Source: Cryptomeria japonica
Taxonomy: Eukaryota; Streptophyta; Pinopsida; Cupressales; Cupressaceae
Direction of reading: 5' to 3'
Assembly: GCF_030272615.1 (NCBI RefSeq)
Contig: NC_081406.1
Coordinates: 463,600,072 to 463,664,071, forward strand
DNA: 64,000 nt
Each line of letters starts with the position of its first letter. Positions within the stretch are counted from its first letter, which is position 1. The notes below the pieces were generated by a model. It was not told the origin of the DNA. It ran no database searches and worked only from the letters and a program-made list of their open reading frames with translations. This document shows, in pieces, positions 24,043 through 35,699 of this stretch. The position numbers were made by a program, and so were the translations under genes.

Positions 24043-26392
24043 AAAATATACTTTGAATATTATTTTGTGTTATAAAAAAAAAGAGTTGGGGTTTTATTTT
24101 AGAAAATAATGTTTTTTTAAAAAAAAAAAAAAGGGATAAATGCATATATTATAATACATGCTAATATAGATAACATCTATTTAGCATATATTATTAATTA
24201 CATATATAGATTTTTGGGCTTTAATATAGCAATGACTTTCATTGTGATTTTAAATCGAATGATAATTGATTATATGATAATGAGTAAATTGAATGGAGGT
24301 AATGGTCTTTAATTTTTAAATGTATGCAATAGAGGCTTAATTTAGCTCGAAAATGATTGTTCCATTTCTTCATTCATTCTTAATGTATTTTGTTCATGTA
24401 GTAAAAAGGGTTGTTTTTGTGTCGTTAGAAAAGGGGCTAGTTTATTGTTGTAAAACTAACTTGTCATTAGTGTTTATCTAAGGATTGATTAATCTATCTA
24501 GATGCTTGAGTCAACTTAAGAAAATGTTGTAATCACCCGTTAACGCTAGAGCACGGCCTATTATTTTGGTTATCGATGCGTCTGTTATAGTGGCACGTCT
24601 TGCTAGGTTGTTTTGGACTCTGACTCTGTCATCTGTTTACTCGTGTTGGTCATGGCCGGTTACATCCCTAGATAGAGTAGCGTCCGTCATTTGAACCTGT
24701 AATTGCTTGAAGTGTTCAGTTGGATCCGCTTCAAAAGGGATCATTATGTAAATTTTGACTGAGGTGCCTATTGTATAATGGTTGTGTTCGCCTAAGGGGC
24801 AAAGATGTAAAAGACTTATAAATCATGTATTTCTAACGATATAATACCAAAGGGGTCTTGCAGTTAAGCAGACCCGGAGATGTAGCCTTTTAGGGGTGAA
24901 CTCCAAGATCATATCTGTGTTATGCAATGTTTTAGCTTCCTTTGTTTCATGCTTTAAGTTATCATGTATGGTTGTTATCTTGTAAAGTGTACGATGGGAA
25001 ATATATGAATTTAAATCTAAGTGCATAAAATTATTCATCTTGACAAATGTAGTAATCAGGTTCATAAAAGATTGTAATTAAGATTATGGAAAAGTATTTT
25101 GATAATGTTAATTAAAAGTAGTAATAGTAGAAAGAATCTCGCTGGGTTATATCATTGGATTAACTTGTTATTAAGCATGTAAATTGAACGAATGTGTATG
25201 GCAGCAAAGTTAGAACTAATGTTGTAATTCCTAGATTGAAATTTATAGGATGAACATCATATAGATATCTACCTTTTTATCTTAGTAAATGAGTAACGCC
25301 ATGTTAATTATGTTACACCATATTGGATGAATTTGTTTAGTTATTTTATGTTTTAATCTTAACAAATAATCCCTACCAAATTAATTTGGTAATTGGGTGA
25401 ACTCAACTATATAACCATAGTTATAATCCCTAATAAAAGAATCTCTTATGATTGCTAAAAATGAATTAAAATGGGAAGTAATTGTAAAGTTGTTTATATA
25501 TCTTAATCTTAGTAAATGTATCTCTTCATGTTAACTTCATCTAACTAAAAAGGGTGACATGCAATAAGATAGTTATATTCAAATCCTAATGGAAGAACGT
25601 CACTATGAACTTATGTTTTAATCCTGTAACATTGGATGACATCTTGCTAACTACATTTTAAATTAAAGTATGAACTCAAGTGTTCCTAATACCTTTTCAC
25701 CTTAATGGATTTTAGTCCCTCTATTAGCATTATTAAAACTTCAAGGAATGAACCCTATGGCTAAATACATTTTATCCTCCATAAAAGAATTACAACTCAT
25801 TAATTGGCTATGCATGAATTCAAATGAAGGAACCTCACTCTTTTAAGGGAAGTCTAATCCTTAATGAATGAATCTCATCTTATTAACCATACTTTTAATA
25901 TTTAAGAAAGATATCAAATGTGGGTGGTTATATTAAAACCAAATGAGTGAACTTGGTAGATTAATCACATTGAACCTTAAGGAAGGCCTCTTATAATAAT
26001 TAGGTGTTAATGTGCAATGAGTAAATAACCTCACGATAGCCTCTTAACCTCCCAAAGTAAATGAACGCTTCCTAAAATTCTAAGATGTCATATCTTTGAA
26101 CATATATATAATCATGTCTTATGAATTATCTCACAATTAAGATATCCAGATTAATGGATCAATTGACGCAAGTTGAGTTAGGTGTTAGGTTATGTAATCG
26201 CGTTGGGAAACTCCTTAGGATTGTTTAGCCATCCGCTGTGCTATCTAAGTTTCAAATAACTCCAAATTATCTTAATTTTGTAACTTATCAGTAATACTCT
26301 TAACTATTATTATAAAAAAAAAATATTTACACTCTATTCGAGTGTTTTTAACTTAAACCCTTAGGGATTTCCTAGCAGGGCATTACACATTT

Positions 26393-26760
26393 GTGAAATA
26401 GTATGTGGTGATTAAAATATTTGATGGTTTTTGTTGTCCCGCCATTGGTTCTATTTCTCTTCCCGTTGAGTTTGGTACTAAATCTTTAGATATTAACTTT
26501 GCTATAATTCCTACATTGGAGCAACTTTGTGTGAAGTCAGGACATCGTTAGCTCTCTTCCATGAAGGAAATCCCTTCTACTATTCATAAATTCTTTAAAT
26601 TACCTCTTGATGATAAGATCATAACTGTTAATCATACAATGTACCATCCCACGATTAGGAAAAGAGATGCTTGCCTTGATTATTTTTTGTTCTAACAATT
26701 CCAACCTCTTAAACCTAGAAGTGATCCTGTTTTTCAATCCTATCAAAAATGAAAAAATGA
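26393..26760 (+). pseudogene. E3 protease-like region, right part
   Basis: Continues the reading broken at 21874. It contains KIFDGFCCPAIGSISLPVEF, then MKEIPSTIHKFFKLPLDDK and ITVNHTMYHPT, which match the pattern after the protease flap in plant Gypsy elements (MKAIPSTIH, HKxxKFP, ITVNH). Stops near 26549, 26693 and 26749. Confidence 0.55.
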
Positions 26761-26824
26761 GATGATTTTATCCTTGAGTTGACATTGAAATCCAACACTT
26801 AGTCTTCCTCCAAATAATGATCAT

Positions 26825-27738
26825 ATGCCTCTTCTTATGGATAAGTCCGTTATTCCTCCTAAGGATACAAATATTCTTTCTTCTAAGGATGAGTCTATTC
26901 TTCCTCCAAAGGATACAAAATCTCTTCCTCCTAAGTGTCAATCTATTCCTCCTTCTAAGGATAAACATAATATTTTTCCTAAGGATAGACCTATTCCTCC
27001 TCCTCATAATGAACATGGTATCATTCCCACAACTTCTATTCCTCTTTTATATGGTGTGGTTCTACCTCCTATGACTTACAAAGGGAAGCGGCCGACCTCT
27101 ACTATTGTTCAACCTAAAAGACCTTCCCCTATGCATCCTTCCTTCAAAGCAGAAAATAAACCTACGCCTGATGAAACTAAACCTTCACAACCTTAAGATA
27201 AAATTAAATGAAACCATTGTGCGAGAGAACACCAACATAGATTACATGTGAGGGCTCGCGAACCTTCTTCTCAAAATACTTCTTCCCCAAAGACACCAAC
27301 TCCTGATATAATTCCATTTTATCAATCTTCTCCTAACCCTAGGGAAGAAGCTCAACCTAATTATCCAAGATGTAAAATAATCAAGATAAATGATGGTTCA
27401 ATTTCTCTTCCTAGTAGAGCTCCCATTTTTGTTAATCTTGATGAAGAAATAGGTGAGAATGTTATTCATAATGAAAATATTGATCCTAATATTTCATATG
27501 ACGAATATGAATATGTTGATATTTATAATGATTTATCTAAAGAATTTTTCAAAGAATTAGCTCAAAGTAACAGACAAAGTGACTCATCATTAGAGAATGG
27601 TCTTTGTTTGGAAATTATGATAGCTCCATCTATTGTGCTTGATGTTGCTTCTCTTGCATATTTTCCAACTTCCCAAAATAATGATGAGCAAGATTGGGAG
27701 GCAGATGAATTGCTTGATTATCTCCATTCGCGCTATAG
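26825..27738 (+). pseudogene. E3 Pro-rich and acidic C-terminal region
   Basis: Frame 2. The first part (26825-27196) has Pro/Lys/Asp-rich repeats of the type PPKDxSI or SSKDESI; after stops a second part (27248-27738) has PSRAPIFVNLDEEIGE, YEYVDIYNDLSKEFF and DVASLAYFPTSQNNDEQDWE. No enzyme motif is seen where RT would start. I do not recognise a domain. Confidence 0.5.

Positions 27739-27740
<2 letters not shown>

Positions 27741-27810
<70 letters not shown>
27741..27810. repeat. (TC)n microsatellite
   Basis: 35 uninterrupted TC units at the end of the E3 coding region. Translations across it are not meaningful. Confidence 0.97.
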
Positions 27811-27816
<6 letters not shown>

Positions 27817-28516
27817 TCTTCTTCTATTTGTCTCTCAATTATTTTATTTATCGTCCCTAGTGTTGTTTACTTGAGGATGATGCAAATAATTAAGATCTCT
27901 TTTGGTCTCTCTTATGTTGACTCAAAAGACACATGTGCCCTTCTTCCATGGTGGTTTTTTTTGGGGGGGAGGATGAGGAAAATTCTATGCATATATATAC
28001 ATGATATGTTTTATTTATCATACAAAGCATACTGACCCCAAAGCTAAGTGAAACCACCCTGTGCTTTTTGTTTTGTGATCATTATCCTTTGATTCCTCCT
28101 CTCTTGGGGGCATATTATTGTGATAACATTCTTGTCCTTTTGGGGTGTATCCTACCTTAAAAAAATTCTCTCGACAAGGTGTATGCAATCGCTTTAATGT
28201 GGGGGCATACACTCCACTCAATGCTTCTCTCTCTTACATATCTTGAAACTTAAGTTAGTGAAATTTGTCTTTTCCTTTGTAATTTTGGTATTTTTCTTTT
28301 CATGACTCATGGTAAGGGAACCTTACTAGTTTTTATTCATGGTTCTCTCTTTCTCTTTCTTTCATGATGTTCGTTTTATCTTGTTATTGAAGTTGTGAGA
28401 TCCTAAAGTCCACTAGGGGCTTGGTGTATCTTGCCTCCTTGATAACTTAGTGAATTTTTTTTAATATGAAACCTTTGTACTTTACAGAGAGTATGATTGA
28501 CTTCATACTCCCAATA
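27811..28516 (+). other. E3 3' untranslated region
   Basis: No gene seen. It holds a T8 and G8 run (27957-27970) and several CTCTCTTTC words. Confidence 0.5.
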
Positions 28517-28530
28517 AAGTGGGGGTTAAA
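28516..28530 (+). promoter_or_regulatory. E3 polypurine tract
   Basis: AAAGTGGGGGTTAAA directly before the LTR start TGTGGCATCC. Confidence 0.7.
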
Positions 28531-29705
28531 TGTGGCATCCTAAAATTTCACCCTTGTAAAATTTTGACCACATTAGGTCCCTACCTTAGAGTTTTCTCCC
28601 CTTGGCTTGATTATGCTCATGCCCCTCTTGAATTATAATATATTTTACTTTTTCTATGCATCTGATATCTTATCCTAGCCCTAAATAGGGGTGTGATTAG
28701 GGTGCCACACTCTATTCCTAATTAGGACTAGAGTGCCATACTCTAGTCCCCCCTAATTGCGGCCTCTCTTAAACACTTTTCCCTATTCAAATTTGGGTGG
28801 AATTTCTCTCTCTGTGTTAGATAATGTTAGGAAAATAGCAAGGTTTTCTAGTAGGAAAGTATAAAAGGAGGTTTTCCTCTCCCATTTTACATCTACAACA
28901 TCTATCAAGCATCCGACAATCATATGGCATCAATAAATCAAGAATTCAAGAGCAATTAAGCATTAATCAGTCTTCCTTCAAGCCTTGGAGAAACAATAAG
29001 TCAAGAATCAAGCATTGAAGTAGAAATCTTTCATCCTATTTTGTTGAAGACTTCATCAATCCCTAATTCTGTGTGGAGACAAACAAACCTTCACAATGAG
29101 ATATATCACTTGCTTTTCAGTCATTATTCAACATCTCCCTCAAAAGGAGAATCTTACATTACAATAATTGCAATTATCTTTATATCAATTTCATGGTTAT
29201 TTCCAAAATAGGGATTTGACCTAAGGCAAGCCCCTATTCCCAACCTATTTCCCTTTCTTTTTATGTGCTAGAAATAGTTACTAAGTTGCAATCCTCAAAA
29301 TAGGCATTATTTGCAAAGACAAATCAACCCTCTTTGGTGTGCAAAATGTTAGGAGGACCAGAGTGGCGGGTGCTTCGATCTCGACATTTGTGGAGATTTT
29401 TTGAGGATCAGATCCGAATCTACATATAATACTTAGATCCAAGTATGTGTCTCAGTCCCACATCTGTAGCTCACTGTTTCTGCATGTTTACCTTCATTTT
29501 TCAACACTTTATCTTAATTCAACATTTCAACTTACAAAAGAAGGCAAAACAGATTCATACTCCCCTAAATCCACTCAATATTTAGTCCTTATCATTTCTG
29601 ATTCATGTCTAAATCTATTGGATTTCACACCCTTTATTTAATGTAATGGAAAGTTAGTGGTTTTCATACATCTAATGGTGAAAACCCTAAGTTTCCACCA
29701 TTACA
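28531..29705 (+). repeat. E3 3' LTR
   Basis: Starts TGTGGCATCC and ends CCATTACA, 1175 bp. TATAAAAG at 28860-28867 is the likely TATA box, followed by a stretch with CATCTATCAAGCATC shared in kind with E4. The last 390 bases match 18710-19006, though that copy lacks about 105 bases. Confidence 0.78.
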
Positions 29706-30002
29706 CTTAGAGATGACATTGAAAAGGTTAACACTTGTCCCTCTCCTAGGGTATCTTATGTTAATGACAAAAGAGTCAATCCTCCTATCAATGATCTTTG
29801 TAATGGAGAGGAAGCATTTAAGAGAAAAATGAAACCATCTTATTTTTATAAAGGTACTTTAGTGCAAGGAGGCAAGGTAAAAATGTTGGTATATTGATAT
29901 CTCTAGATCCTCATTCTTCTGGAGCTTACCTTGATCCTCAAAATATTTATAGGTAATATTCATATGTTATGCATCTTATTCATGAACTATTCCCTAACAT
30001 AA
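29706..30002 (+). pseudogene. Unassigned coding remnant between E3 and E4
   Basis: About 60 codons read openly (RVSYVNDKRVNPP, KRKMKPSYFYKGTLVQGGK), then after a one-base shift ISLDPHSSGAYLDPQNIY. It matches no other element in the window. It may be the element into which E3 or E4 inserted. Confidence 0.35.
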
Positions 30003-30232
30003 TGTAACATCCTAAAATTGAACCCCTTGCAATTTTTGACTATATTTGGGTCTTTGCCTTAGTGTTTGCGCCCCTCAGCCTAATCAGAGACCTGACTATG
30101 CTCTTGCATACCAAAAAGACTTTGCAACTTAACAATGAACTTTGTCTACACCTTGATCCTATCCCAAATTAGGGCACAACTAGGGAGTGGCACCCCAGTC
30201 CCCCCAATCTTGGACCCCTTCCCCTAACATAA
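30003..30232 (+). repeat. Partial tandem duplication of the E4 LTR start
   Basis: TGTAACATCC at 30003 and TGTAATGTCC at 30233 are both preceded by CCCTAACATAA, and the following roughly 230 bases correspond. The first copy is therefore a partial LTR. Confidence 0.75.
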
Positions 30233-31404
30233 TGTAATGTCCTAAAATTGTACCCCTTGCAATTTTCAACTGCATTTAGGTCCTTGCCTTAGTCTTTACA
30301 CCCCTCAACTTGATCAGAGACCTGAATATGCTCATGCACATCAAAACACCTTGCAACTTAACAATGCACTTTGCTTGCACCTTGATCCTACCCCAAATTA
30401 GGGTAAGATTAGGGTGTGGCACCCTAGTGCCCCCTAAGGGGGACATATCTTGGACTCCTTCCCCTAGACCTATCTCAAATTGAAGCGGTAAAACCCCCCC
30501 TATGTCGGCTCAAGTCAAAAAGTTAATTAGTTAATCCTACTAGAAACTATATAAGAGGGATTCCCCCTCTCATTTAATGATCCAAGATCTAAGGCATACA
30601 CACAAGAGCTTATCAAGCATTCAAGAGCAATTGAGCATTTTCAGTCTTCCTTCAAGCTTTGGACCAACAATAGAGTCAATATTTCAAGCATTTAAGAGGA
30701 GATCAACATTCTAATTCATGAAACCCTAATTCCATGTGGAGGCAAGAAAAACTCCACAAGGAGGTATAAGAATTTAATTTTCTAGGCAATTCAACATCCC
30801 CTCAAAGAGGAGGATTTCTACTTTTAGTCATTTCATTTACATTATTTCAACCACCTAGTTAATTCCAAAATCAGGGTTTGAATTGAAGGCAAACCCCCAT
30901 TCCCAACACACTTCCCTTTCTTTTTGTGTGAAGGAAACATATTCACAACTGTACTTCTAGAATTAATCTTTATTCACAGAGACGAAAAACACATTTCCGA
31001 TGCACGGAAATTTCAGAGGACCGATAGGTGGGCACCCCTATCGGGACACACAGTCCCTACAAATTTTTCCCAATTTTGCAGAGCCACTTTGAATCATCTC
31101 AAACTTCTCAGATCTAAGTGTACGATTGAATCCCAAATTTGTAGCTTGTTGTTTTTTCATACTTTGTCTCCATTTCCAACACTTAATTTTAATTCAACTA
31201 GTCAACTTACAAAAGATGGTCAATTGCATTCCAGTCACAATAAATCTACTTAGTATTGAGTCCTGGCATCATTTAGGATTGGATCTAGTAGATTCAACCC
31301 TTCTTTTGAATGTAAAGTCCTCCTCAAGTGAAAATTGTGCTTAGTAAATTCCCACACTTCCCACGTAGGGAATTTGCAAAGCCCCAAAAATTTTCCACTT
31401 TACA
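30233..31404 (+). repeat. E4 5' LTR
   Basis: TGTAATGTCC to CTTTACA, 1172 bp, nearly the same length as the E3 3' LTR. TATATAAG at 30548-30555 is the likely TATA box. Confidence 0.75.
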
Positions 31405-32559
31405 ATTTTGTGAACTTGACTCTTTGCACCTTTAATTCTAAGTTTTGTTTTAAGATTTCAGTGTATAAAATTTTAAATTAAAATTTTCATTTGCAAGTGT
31501 ATTTTCCTTTCAATTTTTAAAAATTTAGAAGTTGAATCTACAAAAACTCTAATCTTTAGATTCAAAATTGAGCTTGTCATTTGTCTAAATTGGATTGATT
31601 GTTTCAGATCTCAGAACTCTTCAATTTTGTAATTCATGTTTTCATTTACACTTTCAATTTTTAAATTTTTAAATTAAGTTGTTAAATCACAAAATCCTAA
31701 TTTTTTATTTTAAAATTAAACTTTTGGATTGTGTAGATCTTGAATTAATTTTCAGATTTGGGTCTTTGCTTCAATTTCAAAAATCCATTTTCCATCCTTG
31801 CAACATTCAAATTTTTAAATTTAAATTTTTAAAATTAAGCGGTTTATGCAACAAACCCTAATTTTCAAAATTAAATTAATCTTTCGCAATTTCCAAATTT
31901 CCATTAAGAATTTAATTGACTCAATTAAATCTAAAGCCTCTTGTCCTACTTCTAAACATCATAAAAGTTGGCCCTTAAGTGTTCCCTTTTTGTTGTTCTT
32001 TCTATTAATCATTTTATCAAACATCCTAAGTGTGTCTTATTTCGACCTTCAAGGCTTATTTTCACATATCTCAACATCTCCAATTCCCATATCCTTTTGG
32101 AATTCACATTAAAGGCACAATGTCTTGCTTCAGCAAAAAATTTGGTAACAAGCTCGTTGGACTGTGTGTTCGGACCAAGTCACTACCAACTTGGTCCCAA
32201 CTTAATCTCCTCAAATTTTGAGAGCCTATTTTGACTATATTTTACTGCACAATTCCTGAGAGTTGTGAAATTTTATTGATTTTAGGTCACCCTAAGGTCG
32301 AAAAAAGATATGAATTTCAACATTTTAAAATCTCAAAATTTTAATTAAGACGTTGACCACCCTAATTTTTTTTTTAATTTTCTTTCCTTTCAAACTTTTG
32401 AAATTAAGAGGTCATTTTCAGCCGTAATTTTAAATTCAAATTTATATCTTCTAGGAGATAATTTGAAATTTAATTTAAAAGGTTATTTTAACAAAACCCT
32501 AATTTTAAATTTCAAATTCCTAGGAGATTGCATTATTCTTTCAATTTATTTTCACTATT
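31405..32559 (+). other. E4 leader
   Basis: AT-rich sequence with repeated TTAAATTTTTAAA and CAAAATTGAGCTTG words, as in the E3 leader. No gene seen. Confidence 0.5.
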
Positions 32560-32561
32560 GC

Positions 32562-33163
32562 ATGAGTTTTACTACTATTAGTCTTACCTATAGTATCCTC
32601 GTTAGGATAAGTTGTAGAATTAAGGCTGCTAAAGGTTTACTTACCGAGGAGATGGGGCCTAATTTGGCTATCTTTTTCAATGAGAATACTGGTGCTTCTT
32701 CTAATCCTACAAAAACTCCCGTTTATCCTCTTGAAAATTGTCATAATGAAGAAGAATCACTAACTAGGGTATCCGTTGACCAATTGATGAAGATGGACAA
32801 TCAATTTGACAATCTTCAACAATGGATGAGTCAAGAATACCCAAAAAATGAAGCTCTCTCATTGATTGAATGATTAAAAAGAATGATTCAAAGTGATAAA
32901 CATGGTGTTGATATCTTGTGGGGTATTGCTCATATTATTGATTCTAATATCATGTCTATGAAGAGTTATGCCAAAAACCTACGTTATACATAACCTCCTA
33001 GTCAAGTTAATCATTACATTCCTTTAACAACTCCTATGACTAGTGTTCCTACCTTCACATCAAACATCATGGCTACCTCTACACAAAATTTTATACTTTC
33101 AAGTGTTAGTCATGGGGGCAATACATATTCTTTCATTTCTCCTACCATGAGTGTTCCCTTTGT
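32562..33163 (+). pseudogene. gag: E4 gag N-terminus, truncated
   Basis: Starts in the E3 manner (SFTTISLTYSI, SCRIKAAKGL), then SLTRVSVDQLMKMDNQFDNL and SNIMSMKSY. Stops lie near 32871 and 32992. The frame is cut at 33163 by the E5 LTR, within a Thr/Ser/Pro-rich linker. Confidence 0.75.
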
Positions 33164-33367
33164 TGTTGGCATTATTGTCATTAATGTCAAGGGATGTCAA
33201 AAGGTTGTAGAGAAATAGGTAGCAATCATGCATAACACACATGTTATGTTGTGCAATTGCTCATAACACGCCATGTTATGCTGTAGGGGTTTCAACTAGA
33301 ATCATCATCTCCACATATGAAGGAAATAGACCATGCAGGATAACACTAAAATAAAGAAAATGTCATC

Positions 33368-33536
33368 CACAACTCCCCGCAATGTTGAAAAGAATGATGC
33401 ATGAGTCATGCAGGATTAAAGTGTCATAGAGGTCGAAGACCCCTCGCTATCCCATGGCATGTTGTTGAGTATTGGTTGACCATGTGGGACAAGAAAATTC
33501 AAAGCGAAATTGATCCCCCGCTATCTCGCACCATGC
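33368..33536 (+). repeat. 73-bp periodic repeat, block 1 (E5 LTR)
   Basis: Three units centred on variants of CCCGCTATCCCGCACCATG at 33368, 33441 and 33514, exactly 73 bases apart. CATGCAGGATAA or GTCATGCAGGATTAA precedes the core. Confidence 0.65.
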
Positions 33537-34579
33537 AAATTGTGTACATATTGGGGTGAACTCACAATGCTAGTTCCCACTTTTTCGTGCATCCTATTTT
33601 TTGTTGAAATATATTTTTTAGAAAATATAATGATTTAAGCTTTAAGAGGTCCCATTTGAAGTAATTAATTGAAGAGAGTTAGATCAAATGCTCTTAGATC
33701 AATTTTTTTTGGATAGAACCTCTCTCGTTCTAAATCATACTTGCAATGGAGTGTCCTTTCCATCTATCAAATGTTGATAAAAAACCAATTTTACATTAGC
33801 TTTTTGGGGGTCAAATGAATTTATTTAGAAGTTTTATTTTTTAAATTATTTATCCCTTATTATAAGCTTTCCAAATAATATTATTTTTAATATATTTAAT
33901 TTCATTAATATATTTTTATTTTATTTCTTAGGAATGTAGGGTTTTCACTAAACGTGAACTTCTTTGTTCAATGCTTATGGAAAAATAGTAAACGTCACCC
34001 AAAAAGTTCTAAAAAATATTTATGCACTAGGTATTTAAGTCCTCTTTCCAAGAACAAAAAAAAATTGATTTTTTGTTACATATACAAGTTATGTAATATC
34101 AAATGGACATATGTCAAAATTACAGTTAACTCGACTTCAAATATTAATAAAATATGAAATATTGAAGATAGTATTACAAAACCAATTGCAAACACTACAT
34201 ATGGATGTTAAAAAACCAAATTAGAAAGAATCACATTCATATCTATTATAGAAAAAAAGTTATGCTATACAGAGTGAGTATCACTCTTTAAAATTGTTAT
34301 GTTAAAAAAAACTAGTTTTCGAGGGAGATAGAAAAATGGAAGCAAATTGATTCCAAAAATTGTTAAAAAAATATTTTTAGAATCTAAATACAAAATACCA
34401 CAAATCACTAGTTCACATCATGTACAAATTCCTTACAGTTTAGAAGTAATAGGTGTCTAAATCTGAAGTTTTTTTTGCAAAAGAATATTGTAGTGTCAAA
34501 GTTGGCAAACAAGTGTAAGCCACTATTGTGGGTTCACCCATTGTTATTGTACAACAATTTCAAGCAGGGCATAGTGACC

Positions 34580-35045
34580 TCTCCACTATCCTATGGCTTG
34601 TTGCATTGAGATTGGAATTCTTGTAGGGTAACACAAGGAGAAGAAATAGCTGCTTCCTGCCATCTCGTGGCATGACAGACGAGTCAAAGGTGACCATGCG
34701 AGGTTAAAAGGACAAAGGAAGGAATTTGACTTCCTACTATCCTACGATACTAAGTAAGACAAGACGATGGTCATGCAGGGAAACATGATGATAGTGGAAG
34801 AATGTTCCTGCTATCCTGCACCGTTTAAGGTGGTTATGCGATGGTCGTGCGAGACAAGACAGTGAAGTGAGAGAAGGATCCCCCTATCATGCACCTGCAG
34901 ATGGATGTAAAGAGGAACTCACGTGGTAAGTTACAGTAGAAAGACGATGCATCCCGCCAGCCCACATGAGAAAAATGGGCATATGAACAATGATGCAGGG
35001 TAAGTTAAATAGAAAAATAGCAAGCATCCTACCATCCCGTACTAA
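34580..35045 (+). repeat. 75-bp periodic repeat, block 2 (E5 LTR)
   Basis: Seven cores of the type CCTGCTATCCTGCACC start at 34580, 34656, 34730, 34805, 34879, 34949 and 35025, steps of 70-76. Units share a second word near ATGCAGGGTAA. Same family as block 1. Confidence 0.7.
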
Positions 35046-35694
35046 TAGAATTTAAGGTCATCATGACCCATTGAGGTGTTTCAGTTGACACGGTGCCAAC
35101 TCGATAGACATGATAGTCCATGTGGTGTTTGACTATTGTTGACCATGTGAATTGGATGTCATTTTGATGACACCTATATATGCCGATAGGCATGAGGGTT
35201 TTACGTGGAAGCTGATCAACCTTGACCATCTGATCTAGATGAAGAATATGAGGACATGAGGCTCCCTGAAAAAACAAAAAATGAATCAAATATGCAAAAG
35301 TTGATGATGAAGGATTCTAGTGTGGTAGTTATAAATATTTTCAAAGTAGGTCGATAGAGGATGGAAAACACATTAATGGCGACTGATTTATAGGCATGTT
35401 GTGTGGTTTAAGGAAGGTTTTTAGATTATTTTGGGTAGAGAAAGATTACTAAACTTAGTAATTTAAGTATAGAGAATGATCTGAAGATGAACAGGATGCA
35501 TTTAATTTTGACAATTGACATGAGATCATATTTAGGACAGAGAATAAAATCTCTAGATTTGCAGATCTCTAAGATAACCGACTTGAATAAAATTTTCAAG
35601 TTTGTAGTAGAATAAATCTCTGACAATTGAATTGAACAACAAGTGTGATGAGATTTGATATTAGTAGGTGTGTGATTGTTGAGATAATGACATG

Positions 35695-35699
35695 GGTGG
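35695..35699. other. E2 target-site duplication, left copy
   Basis: GGTGG, repeated exactly at 61584-61588. Confidence 0.85.

Larger units (their letters stand above)
21880..26387 (+). mobile_element. S2: 4.5-kb solo LTR
   Basis: Begins TGTAATGCCC and ends GGGCATTACA, exact 10-bp inverted ends with the usual TG and CA. It is flanked by a perfect 5-bp duplication, CATTT, at 21875-21879 and 26388-26392. There is no second direct repeat, primer site or pol inside, so I call it a solo LTR rather than a full element. TGTAATG starts and LTRs of several kb are typical of plant chromovirus (Tekay/Del-like) Gypsy families; that assignment is inference. It interrupts the protease region of E3. Confidence 0.8.
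18710..29705 (+). mobile_element. E3: non-autonomous Ty3/Gypsy-type element (gag and protease only)
   Basis: Partial 5' LTR (to 19006), leader, gag, a protease-like segment, a Pro-rich and an acidic stretch, then polypurine tract and 3' LTR (28531-29705). No RT, RNase H or integrase motif is seen. Excluding S2 the element is about 6.5 kb. E4 at 30233 is a second member of the same family with matching LTR, leader and gag start, which supports a gag-only family that depended on partner enzymes. Confidence 0.78.
30233..33163 (+). mobile_element. E4: second member of the E3 family, truncated by E5
   Basis: LTR, leader and gag N-terminus in the same order as E3. It stops abruptly in gag at 33163, where the E5 LTR begins. 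The rest would lie to the right of the window, after the E5 3' LTR. Confidence 0.78.
33164..35699 (+). repeat. E5 5' LTR, left part
   Basis: Non-coding. It includes two blocks of a periodic repeat (33368-33536 and 34580-35045) separated by about 1 kb of AT-rich sequence with no recognisable feature. It ends in the target site GGTGG used by E2. Confidence 0.7.

Noticed and set aside
23688-24145. Open frames across the TA tract
   Set aside because: Alternating Tyr-Ile is the translation of TA repeats, not a gene.
27633-27874. Ser-Leu repeat protein
   Set aside because: It is the translation of the TC microsatellite.
28018-28221. Minus-strand open frame of 67 codons
   Set aside because: Lies in the E3 3' untranslated region, without a homologue in this window or recognisable motif.
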